Under the pieces are notes generated by a model. The model saw only the letters and a program-made list of their open reading frames with translations. It ran no database searches and had not been told where the DNA came from. DNA of 9,062 nucleotides from Oscillospiraceae bacterium (lineage in GTDB: Bacteria; Bacillota; Clostridia; Oscillospirales; Oscillospiraceae), in NCBI GenBank assembly GCA_029065305.1, contig JAIEIQ010000067.1, forward strand, positions 1 to 9,062. The letters are read 5' to 3'. A program made the position numbers and the translations under genes. Of this stretch, positions 1-5,740 are shown piece after piece. Positions within the stretch are counted from its first letter, which is position 1. Each line of letters opens with the position of its first letter.

Positions 1-2
1 GC

Positions 3-137
3 GCGGCCCCCAAGGATGTGCAGGAGCTGTTGGGACACTCGGATGTCAACACGACCATGAACATCTACGCCCACGCCGCCAGAGAGGTAAAGCGTTCCAG
101 CGCAAGGCTTCTGGACAAGGTCGTGAGCAGCGGCTGA
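3..137 (+). CDS. Tyrosine recombinase/integrase, C-terminal end only (5' part outside window)
   Basis: Only the last 44 codons are present, in an open frame that enters from the left edge and stops at TGA 135-137. The peptide carries LLGHSDVNTTMNIYAHA, the diagnostic C-terminal box of the phage/transposon tyrosine recombinases. The His of LGHS is the second active-site His, and the Tyr of NIYAH is the nucleophile that forms the 3'-phosphotyrosine link to DNA. A basic tail of about 22 residues (REVKRSSARLLDKV) follows, as is usual in integrative-element integrases. Such genes usually sit at the end of their element pointing toward the attachment site. The repeats at 143-189 and the junction near 250 fit that position. 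It is not the same protein as the integrase starting at 8974, whose family ends with a different box (known for Tn916 Int). The class is firm; the element it belongs to cannot be identified. Confidence 0.88.
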   Translation, partial: AAPKDVQELLGHSDVNTTMNIYAHAAREVKRSSARLLDKVVSSG

Positions 138-142
138 CGAGG

Positions 143-189
143 TTTTCCCTTAAATTTTCTCATAAGGGAAAAATCAAGGGAAAAGGGCA
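143..189. repeat. Cluster of AAGGGAAAA motifs with a 10-bp inverted repeat, possible integrase arm sites
   Basis: Three copies of the 9-mer AAGGGAAAA lie just downstream of the integrase stop: an inverted copy at 143-151 and direct copies at 164-172 and 176-184. The first two form a perfect 10-bp inverted repeat (143-152 with 163-172) around a 10-nt loop. No T-run follows on the plus strand, so a terminator is not the obvious reading. Short repeats near the end of an element are typical arm-type binding sites for tyrosine integrases; applying that here is inference. Confidence 0.5.
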
Positions 190-242
190 GGCCGACAAGC
201 CTCAAACACCTTGAAAACACTGGCTTTCCGGGGGATAGAGGC

Positions 243-256
243 CCTACTGATTGACA
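243..256. other. Probable right-hand junction of the tyrosine-recombinase element with a disrupted serine recombinase gene
   Basis: Serine recombinase homology on the minus strand is clear down to Cys29 (codon 254-256) and ends within a few bases. Beyond it the same frame runs into sequence with no resemblance to that family, and then the tyrosine integrase end begins. This is where the integrated element most likely meets its target. The exact base and any core duplication cannot be fixed, because the other end of the element lies outside the window. Confidence 0.5.
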
Positions 257-340
257 AAGTACGATTTGACTTTCAATGCTGATACTGTCTTTACGGTCCA
301 CAGACTGTCTCGCGTAGATAGCGTCAATGCGATTTTCCAT
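251..340 (-). pseudogene. Serine recombinase, N-terminal fragment (truncated)
   Basis: On the minus strand an ATG at 340-338 starts a peptide of which about 29 residues are recognisable (MENRIDAIYARQSVDRKDSI then SIESQIVLCQ). This is the classic N-terminus of resolvase/large serine recombinases. Ser13 in YARQS is the catalytic nucleophile, Arg11 belongs to the same active-site motif, and DSISIESQI is a conserved segment. An AAAGGAA ribosome binding site lies about 7 nt upstream of the ATG, which fixes the start; an in-frame extension back to 469 is not conserved. TATAAT (complement of 411-416) could be the -10 of its promoter, but no good -35 is seen. Nearly all of the catalytic domain and the DNA-binding domains are absent. 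The missing 3' part should lie left of the window if this is a simple insertion. Confidence 0.8.
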
Positions 341-764
341 TGTCGGTTCCTTTACTTTGATGGTTTTAAAACAGACTCTAGGGTGATAACAGGAGGAGAT
401 AGTGTCCTGAATTATACGAGGCGGTTGACGAAGATAGAAAAGAAGCTGTCTGGTAAAGAAAAAGCACATAAAATATTATAGGACGGCTTGCCGTAAGGTA
501 AACAGTCCTTTTTGCATTTTAAGTCCCAACCTGCGCCCTGCCGTATTCCCCTCAACAAAGAATTGCATTATTCCGCAATATCTGATAAAATAAATCCGAA
601 GAGCTGCAAACGTAATCATATATTTAGACCTGCTAACAAATGTCAAGTTCGAAATTGAAAAAACAGAAGATTTTTTGAAAGAGGGAAAAGGGCATAAAGA
701 ATCAAGCCACCGCCACTGAAATTTTTTGACGCTGACCCGTGATAAGTGAATCCGGGGCTGGATA
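341..764. other. AT-rich intergenic stretch between two mobile-element remnants
   Basis: No convincing gene is seen on either strand. The stretch contains the leader and possible -10 of the serine recombinase fragment (minus strand), a weak terminator-like hairpin at 480-513, and an AT-rich tract at about 560-690. It also contains a copy of AGGGAAAAGGGCA (682-694) that matches 177-189 exactly. The segment from about 700 to 764 lies just past the transposase stop codon and may be the distal end of the IS110-family element. No terminal repeat could be defined, which is normal for IS110 elements. Confidence 0.5.
480..513 (+). terminator. Weak terminator-like hairpin
   Basis: AGGAC (480-484) can pair with GTCCT (505-509), with a small inner GGC/GCC stem (485-487 with 490-492). 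TTTT follows at 510-513. The outer stem is short and the interior is only partly paired, and no recognised gene ends just upstream on this strand. It may be a relic of an element end or of a lost gene. Confidence 0.3.
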
Positions 765-1485
765 TCAGGCTTCGAGGCTGTCCAAGCACTGCTTCACGGT
801 AGCATAGTAAATGCGCAGGAACTTGTTGGCGGAGGCCATCATGTAAACTCGGCAGGGCTTACCCTCGACACGTTTCCTGTCTACAAACTGGTACACTGAA
901 TCATTGGCGGATGAACGGCGGGCGTACATCACCGATCTCTGCCATGAGCTGGGATACCGCCTGCTCCACCAAAAGTTTGGCGGTATCGGATTTAGACATG
1001 ACACTGAAATGCCCACAGACGCACTCGCAATGCCAAAAGGCGGCAATAAAGTCCACCCATTTCTCGTTGCCGTCCGCCCTGGCGGGGCTTGTAAACAGGC
1101 GGTTCGTGTCCGGGAAAGCGGTGTCGAGCAAAGAAATCAGATTGTTTTTAAGCATGGTCTGCACCTTGGCGCACTGCTGGTACTGCCGGTATGTGGTTTT
1201 CAGCATGAGCCGCACTTCATCCTCCGGGATGTACCTGGGCGGCGCCAGCCAATGGTCGAGGCCGTAGTTGGCCAACTTGATCGCGTCTTTCTTGTCGGTC
1301 TTGGCCCGCCGCAGGCTGTTGTTCCCGTAGCCATGTACCAGCATGGCGTTCACCACGGAGACGTAGAACCCGGAATCGTAAAGGAAGCCGGCAACCGGCA
1401 GATGGTAGTTCCCGGTGGCCTCCATCACGACTCGGGTTTCACCATCCAAGTCCCCCGGCTGGCTGCCGAGGGTTCCAACCAAATT
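765..1485 (-). pseudogene. IS110-family (DEDD) transposase, degraded: N-terminus lost and internal deletion
   Basis: Read on the minus strand, codons from about 1485 to 925 match the N-terminal RuvC-like DEDD domain of IS110-family transposases: ETRVVMEATGNYHLP with its acidic Glu, VSVVNAMLVHGYGNNSLRRA, then KTDKKDAIKLANYGL with the later Asp pair, and LMAEIGDV at the start of the second domain (Transposase_20). At about 920-930 the frame changes and the text jumps to SSANDSVYQFVDRKRVEGKP and MMASANKFLRIYYA, the family's C-terminus, ending at TGA 767-765. Roughly 60-70 residues in between are missing, including the QSG-type segment that holds the catalytic Ser. The N-terminal segment with the first catalytic Asp (about 50 residues) is also gone; homology starts near LVGTL. 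The protein cannot be active. The 5' flank, which carries the bridge RNA in IS110-group members, is missing too. Orientation is opposite to the downstream kinase gene. Confidence 0.9.
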
Positions 1486-1495
1486 ATATTGTAAT

Positions 1496-1501
1496 AGGAG
1501 G
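1496..1501 (+). promoter_or_regulatory. Consensus ribosome binding site of the nucleoside kinase gene
   Basis: AGGAGG ends 7 nt before the ATG at 1509 and decides that start over the internal ATGs a few codons in. Transposase-derived sequence ends only about 10 bp upstream, near 1485. The only -10-like hexamer in the short leader, TATATT at 1485-1490, is too close to the ribosome binding site to be a likely promoter. The gene's transcription start therefore probably lies inside the IS110 remnant or further left. Confidence 0.8.
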
Positions 1502-1508
1502 TTGTCAT

Positions 1509-3179
1509 ATGGAAGAAAAGAAAATGTTAAAGGTCATGGTGAACGGCACAGAATATACCTATCCCCAGGGGGTATCCTACCGCACTATTGCGGCGGACTT
1601 TCAGCAGCGGTTTCCCTATGATATCCTGCTGGTCAACCGGGATGGAAAGCTCTGCGAGCTGCACAAGACTTTGGACCGGGACTGCTCCTTAAAAATGGTT
1701 ACCGCCCAGGATATACCCGGTATTCAAACTTATGAGCGCAGCACGGTTTTTTTGATGCTCAAAGCCTTTTATGACGTGGTGGGCCGGGAGAACGTAGACC
1801 GCATCCGTGTGGAATACTCCCTCAGCCGCGCCCTCTTTATCCGCGCCCAGGGGCAGTTTATCCTGGACCAGGCCCTGCTGGAGCGGGTGGAGGAGCGGAT
1901 GCGGGCGCTGTCCGCCCAGGCGCTGCCCATCGAAAAACGCTCCATCAGCACCGACGACGCCATAGAGCTGTTCCAGCGGGAGCGGCTGATCCACAAGGCC
2001 CAGCTGTTCAGCTTTCGGATCAACTCCCATGTCAATGTATACTCCCTGGACGGCTTTGTGGACTACTTCTACGGCTATATGGTGCCGGACACTGGCTATA
2101 TCCGGTGTTTTGGCCTTCAGCTGTTTGAAAACGGCTTTGTTCTGCGCCTGCCCACCCGGAAGGACCCCAACCAGCTGGGGGGCTTCCAGCCGGCCATGAA
2201 GGTCTTCCACGAGCTGTATGACTCCAACCTGCGCGCCGAGTCGCTGAATGTTTCCAATGTGGCGGAGCTGAATACCGTTGTCTCCCAGGGCAATACCATG
2301 CCGCTCATTCTGGCCTACGAGGCCATGATGGAGAAAAAAATCGGCGATATCGCCGCCGAAATCGCCGCCCGCAGGGCGGTCCGCTTCGTCATGATCGCCG
2401 GCCCCTCCTCCTCCGGCAAGACCACCTTTTCCCACCGGCTGTCCACCCAGCTTCGGGCCTGCGGCCTGCGGCCCCACGCTATCGCCACGGACAACTACTT
2501 CAAAAACAGGGATGACACCCCCAGGGATGAAAATGGCGACTACGATTTTGAGGGCCTGGGCGCCATGGACGTGGAGCAGTTCAACACGGACATGGTGCGG
2601 CTGCTGAACGGCGAGACCGTGGATCTCCCCACCTACAATTTCAAAAAGGGTGTCCGGGAGTACAACGGAAATTCCCTCACCCTGGGGGAGGGAGACGTTC
2701 TGGTCATCGAGGGCATCCACTGTCTCAACGACCAGTTCACATACGCGCTGCCCCGGGAAAGCAAGTATAAAATCTACATCAGCTGCCTCACCACGCTGAA
2801 TATTGACGACCACAACCGCATCCCCTCCACTGACGCCCGCCTCCTGCGGCGGATCGAGCGGGACGCCCGGACCAGGGGCTACAGCGCCCAGGCCACCATC
2901 AAGATGTGGCCCTCCGTGCGGCGGGGGGAGGAGAATAATATCTTCCCGTTTCAGGACAGCGCGGATGTGATCTTCAACTCCGCTTTGATCTATGAGACCG
3001 CTCTGCTGAAGACCTACGTGCAGCCCCTTCTCTTCGGCGTTCCCCGGGACAGCGAGGAGTATGTGGAGGCCAAGCGGCTGCTGAAATTTTTAAACTATTT
3101 TCTGCCCATCCCCTCGGACAGCATCCCGAAGACCTCCCTGATGCGGGAGTTTATCGGCGGGGGCTGCTATCACGTCTGA
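1509..3179 (+). CDS. Nucleoside (uridine-type) kinase with N-terminal TGS/ThrRS-like domain
   Basis: This 556-residue protein belongs to the clostridial nucleoside kinase family that fuses a threonyl-tRNA-synthetase-like N-terminus to a uridine kinase/phosphoribulokinase domain. Residues 7-67 resemble a TGS domain (VNGTEYTYPQGVSYRTIA). About 75-290 correspond to the SAD-like region and linker. The kinase domain starts near 292. Its Walker A P-loop is GPSSSGKTT at 298-306 (Lys304). TDNYF (328-331 and after) and the DLPTYNF segment (372-378) are typical uridine-kinase substrate-site motifs. VLVIEGIH (397-404) is the Walker-B-like strand, and LLRRIERDARTRG (445-457) is the lid region with its arginines. 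By family it should transfer a phosphate from ATP or GTP to a nucleoside in the cytoplasm; the exact substrate is not known from sequence. The gene is single, ends in its own strong terminator, and converges on the LysR gene. No frameshift or missing motif is seen. Confidence 0.9.
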   Translation: MEEKKMLKVMVNGTEYTYPQGVSYRTIAADFQQRFPYDILLVNRDGKLCELHKTLDRDCSLKMVTAQDIPGIQTYERSTVFLMLKAFYDVVGRENVDRIRVEYSLSRALFIRAQGQFILDQALLERVEERMRALSAQALPIEKRSISTDDAIELFQRERLIHKAQLFSFRINSHVNVYSLDGFVDYFYGYMVPDTGYIRCFGLQLFENGFVLRLPTRKDPNQLGGFQPAMKVFHELYDSNLRAESLNVSNVAELNTVVSQGNTMPLILAYEAMMEKKIGDIAAEIAARRAVRFVMIAGPSSSGKTTFSHRLSTQLRACGLRPHAIATDNYFKNRDDTPRDENGDYDFEGLGAMDVEQFNTDMVRLLNGETVDLPTYNFKKGVREYNGNSLTLGEGDVLVIEGIHCLNDQFTYALPRESKYKIYISCLTTLNIDDHNRIPSTDARLLRRIERDARTRGYSAQATIKMWPSVRRGEENNIFPFQDSADVIFNSALIYETALLKTYVQPLLFGVPRDSEEYVEAKRLLKFLNYFLPIPSDSIPKTSLMREFIGGGCYHV

Positions 3180-3190
3180 TGTAACGAGAC

Positions 3191-3242
3191 CGGCCCTGCT
3201 CCATGCCAACCAAAAATTTGGCGAATGGAGCAGGGCCGTTTT
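3191..3242 (+). terminator. Strong intrinsic terminator after the nucleoside kinase gene
   Basis: A perfect 14-bp stem (3191-3204 with 3225-3238) continues into a 5-bp inner stem, GCCAA (3205-3209) with TTGGC (3218-3222), across a 2-nt bulge, and is followed by TTTT at 3239-3242. It lies 11 nt after the stop codon. The minus strand has no T-run after the hairpin, so it acts for the kinase gene and not for the convergent LysR gene. Confidence 0.93.
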
Positions 3243-3337
3243 CTATTCCGAAATTTTGAGACGCCAGATGACATCGGACGCAGCCATCCCCTCCAGCCCG
3301 CGGGCTATAAACAGGATTTATGGAAAGCCATATTTCG

Positions 3338-4258
3338 CTAAAAAATCTCCTGGATCGCCGCCAGCGCCTCCGCAGCGACATCCGACAGGGGCAGGCGGCG
3401 GAGCTTAATCCAGCCGTAATGGGCGGTTATTGCGCAGTCCGCCAGCCGCAGGGGGCGGATGCCGGGCCACTCCTTCCCCTCCACAAACGCCTCCGGCCGG
3501 TAGGCCACCAGACCGACAGCCCGGGTGGTCTGGATAATGTTGTAGAACAGGTTGGTCTGGTTGACCAGGATCTCCCCGGCGGCGTGGGCGGAGAGGCCGG
3601 TGATATGGGGCAGGCAGTGGGTCGGGTCTACGGCGGCGCTGCCGTACTGGACCACGGGAGACGAGTACAGCGCCTCTATCGGAACGGTGTCCGGGCCGTA
3701 ATAGAGCGGGTTTTCCGGCCCCACCAGGGCGGAAATGGGGTTGTCCGCAATGGGGTGGTACTCAATTGTGCGGTTGCTCAGCTGTCCCAGGATGTTTTTC
3801 AAGTTGGTGGAGGGTGTCCCAATCACGGCAAAATCCACCTGACAGGTTTCCACCATGGGTAGCAGGTCCTTGAGGAAGGCGTAATTGAGGAACGAAAAGC
3901 TGATCGGACTGGCGGCGTAACGGCGGCTGATCTCCGCGAAGACCGGGGTGGTGCGGCTGCAGTTGAGGGAGGCGATCCGAAGGCGGAGCCGCTGAGGCCG
4001 GACCGGCTGGTGGAGAATACTCTCCAGCTGGGTATACTCGCGCTTCAAAACCCGGAAGTGATCAATCAGATCGTTGCCCTCCGGGGTGGGGATCACCCCC
4101 GAGGGGGTGCGCACAAACAGCGGAAAGCCCACCTGCTCCTCGATCTGCTTGACCGCGTGGCTCAGGTTGGGCTGGGAGACGTAGAGATTCCGAGCGGCCT
4201 GGCTGAACGAGCCGGTGTCGGCGATCTCGATGGCGTAAAAAAACTGTTCAACTCTCAC
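3338..4258 (-). CDS. LysR-family transcriptional regulator, divergent from the transporter operon
   Basis: The 306-residue protein has the usual LysR length and layout. A winged helix-turn-helix occupies about residues 3-62 with the family signature (EIADTGSFSQAARNLYVSQP, NLSHAVKQIEEQVGFPLFVR). A linker helix and a periplasmic-binding-like effector domain follow at about 85-300. The start is a GTG (4258-4256), chosen because the HTH begins at residue 3-4 and a GAGAGG ribosome binding site lies about 8 nt upstream. The gene is transcribed away from the transporter-CapA-M20 operon. LysR regulators placed this way commonly bind the shared intergenic region and activate the divergent genes when the pathway's substrate or an intermediate binds the effector domain. 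The effector here is unknown. No terminator was found between its TAG stop and the convergent kinase gene. Confidence 0.93.
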   Translation of the reverse strand: MRVEQFFYAIEIADTGSFSQAARNLYVSQPNLSHAVKQIEEQVGFPLFVRTPSGVIPTPEGNDLIDHFRVLKREYTQLESILHQPVRPQRLRLRIASLNCSRTTPVFAEISRRYAASPISFSFLNYAFLKDLLPMVETCQVDFAVIGTPSTNLKNILGQLSNRTIEYHPIADNPISALVGPENPLYYGPDTVPIEALYSSPVVQYGSAAVDPTHCLPHITGLSAHAAGEILVNQTNLFYNIIQTTRAVGLVAYRPEAFVEGKEWPGIRPLRLADCAITAHYGWIKLRRLPLSDVAAEALAAIQEIF

Positions 4259-4300
4259 AGGAGCGTCCTCTCTTTCTGCAATCCATCTATACAGGTTATC

Positions 4301-4321
4301 TATATAAATTAAAATTATATA
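4301..4321. promoter_or_regulatory. Palindromic LysR-type operator (T-N11-A)
   Basis: TATATAA (4301-4307) and TTATATA (4315-4321) form a perfect 7-bp inverted repeat around 7 nt. It contains the ATAA-N7-TTAT layout with T4305 and A4317 exactly 11 nt apart, the classic LysR box. It lies midway between the LysR start and the operon and just upstream of the putative -35. A 7-mer direct repeat, ATCTATA, at 4285-4291 and 4298-4304 could be part of a second, activation-type half site or of the regulator's own promoter. The site is AT-rich, so chance symmetry is possible. Confidence 0.55.
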
Positions 4322-4322
4322 T

Positions 4323-4352
4323 TTGTCTCAGCGGCCTGTCAAGTGCTAAAAT
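4323..4352 (+). promoter_or_regulatory. Putative sigma-A-type promoter of the transporter operon
   Basis: TTGTCT (4323-4328) and TAAAAT (4347-4352) are separated by 18 nt and would start transcription near 4359. The palindromic operator ends 1 nt before the -35, the position expected for a LysR activator touching RNA polymerase. The leader to the ATG at 4424 would be about 65 nt. Confidence 0.5.
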
Positions 4353-4370
4353 ACCCCCAGCAGCAGCCCG

Positions 4371-4385
4371 GCGCGGCGGCCGCGC
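4371..4385 (+). other. Very GC-rich hairpin in the operon leader
   Basis: GCGCGGC (4371-4377) and GCCGCGC (4379-4385) are perfect inverted repeats around one base; in RNA the innermost pairs must open to make a loop. CCCG upstream (4367-4370) and CGGG downstream (4388-4391) can extend the stem across a small bulge. It sits about 25 nt before the ribosome binding site GAGGAG (4411-4416). It could stabilise the 5' end of the mRNA; no ligand-binding fold is recognised. Confidence 0.4.
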
Positions 4386-4423
4386 GGCGGGAGAGCGGAA
4401 AATTAAGAAAGAGGAGAACCTGT

Positions 4424-5716
4424 ATGAGTCAACTGACGATCTGCCTGGTCATCTTCGTGGTGACGCTCGTAGCCTTCGCCTTCGCAACAAAGTACGTCTC
4501 CCTGACCGTGCTGAGCCTGATCAGCATGGCCGCAATGATGGTCACCGGCTGTCTGGAGCCCAAGGAGGCTCTGGCCTGCTTCTCCAACTCCAACGCGATT
4601 CTGATGGCGTCCATGTTCATCGTCTCCGCCGGCCTCAACCGGACCCAGATGGTCAACAAAATCTCCGGCTTCATCGCCCGGGTCAGCCATGGGTCCTTTA
4701 CCAAGGTGCTGGCGGGCTATGTGATTCTCACCTGCATCCTGGCCCAGTTCATCCCCTCGGCGGTGGTGGTCTTCGGCGTGGTGTTCCCCCTGGCCCTGGC
4801 CGCCTGCCGGGAGATGAACGTGAACCCCTCCAAGATGATGTTCTCCCTGGGCATCACCGCCATCGGCACCGTCATCTGCCTGCCCTTCAGCGCCGCCATC
4901 TCCGAGTTCGCCCGCATCCAGGGCTTTCTGGAGGCCTATGAGTACACCCAGTACAACATGGGCCTGCTGGACATCACCAAGACCAAGCTCCCCACTCTGC
5001 TGGTAATCGTCCTTCTGGCAATCTTTGTGATTCCCCGCTTCGCCCCTGACACCGCTGTGACGGACCCCAATTTCAAGGCCGGCGCTCAGAAGGAGCAGGA
5101 GCCCCTGGATCCCTTCCGGGAGGTGGTGGGCTACGCCACCTTCGCCCTGGTGCTGGCGGGGATGATCTTCTCCTCCAAGATCGGTCTGACCACCTGGCAG
5201 GTGGCCTTCATCGGCGCGCTGGTCATCATGGCCACCGGCGTGCTCCGCAAGAGCGAGGGCATCAACGCCATGAACCTGAGCATGGTGCTGCTGTACGTGG
5301 GCGCACTGGGCATCGGCAGCGCCCTGTCCGCCACCGGCGCGGCGGATCTCATCGGCAACGCCCTGGCCGGCGTGATTGTCAAGCTGGACAACGGCTATCT
5401 GGTGGGCCTGCTGCTGTTCGTGGTCCCCTTTATCCTCACCCAGTTCATGCTCAACTCCGGCGTGTACTCCATCTTTACACCCCTGTACATCATGCTCTGC
5501 AAGTCCATGGGCGCGAACCCCATCGGCCCCATCATGCTGTGCATGATCGCCTGCATGACCGCCTTCTTCACCCCCCTGGCCACCCCGGCGGTGCCCCTGA
5601 TGATGGGCGCGGGCAATTACACCATGAAGGACCTGGTAAAAATGGGATGGATTCCGGCCATTGTCATCACCGTGGTCAGCGTGGGCTGGATCATGACGGT
5701 CTATCCCCTGTTTTAA
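4424..5716 (+). CDS. SLC13/ArsB-NhaD superfamily membrane transporter (permease)
   Basis: This 430-residue protein is strongly hydrophobic, with about ten membrane segments. They fall in two similar halves around a hydrophilic linker at about 208-235 (rich in charged residues, AGAQKEQEPLDPFREV). The architecture and C-terminus (TPLATPAVPLMMGAGNYTMK followed by MGWIPAIVI) match the divalent anion:Na+ symporter/CitM-ArsB group. Each half has the helical-hairpin region where family members carry an Ser-Asn-Thr motif: here IPSAV (110-114) and LNSGV (343-347), so the classic dicarboxylate signature is altered. The start at 4424 is preferred over an in-frame ATG at 4343 because GAGGAG lies 7 nt before it, and because the upstream extension is Arg-rich, not membrane-like, and lies over the probable promoter and hairpin. 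It is the first gene of the operon, 24 nt before the CapA gene, so it probably imports that pathway's substrate, likely with Na+ or H+. The substrate is unknown. Confidence 0.85.
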   Translation: MSQLTICLVIFVVTLVAFAFATKYVSLTVLSLISMAAMMVTGCLEPKEALACFSNSNAILMASMFIVSAGLNRTQMVNKISGFIARVSHGSFTKVLAGYVILTCILAQFIPSAVVVFGVVFPLALAACREMNVNPSKMMFSLGITAIGTVICLPFSAAISEFARIQGFLEAYEYTQYNMGLLDITKTKLPTLLVIVLLAIFVIPRFAPDTAVTDPNFKAGAQKEQEPLDPFREVVGYATFALVLAGMIFSSKIGLTTWQVAFIGALVIMATGVLRKSEGINAMNLSMVLLYVGALGIGSALSATGAADLIGNALAGVIVKLDNGYLVGLLLFVVPFILTQFMLNSGVYSIFTPLYIMLCKSMGANPIGPIMLCMIACMTAFFTPLATPAVPLMMGAGNYTMKDLVKMGWIPAIVITVVSVGWIMTVYPLF

Positions 5717-5740
5717 ATCAGTCCATAGAGGAAAAACGAT

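Noticed and set aside
251..481. Plus-strand open frame of 76 codons across the serine recombinase start region
   Set aside because: It runs antisense to the recognisable serine recombinase N-terminus, has no ribosome binding site and no known domain.
904..1494. Plus-strand open frame opposite the IS110 remnant
   Set aside because: Antisense to clear transposase homology on the minus strand; the translation matches nothing recognisable.
1689..2813. Minus-strand open frame of 374 codons opposite the kinase gene
   Set aside because: Shadow of the kinase; composition is Gly/Val/His-rich without any domain.
3295..3306. Perfect 12-bp palindrome AGCCCGCGGGCT downstream of the LysR gene as a terminator
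   Set aside because: It has no loop and no following T-run on either strand, so it does not qualify as a terminator.
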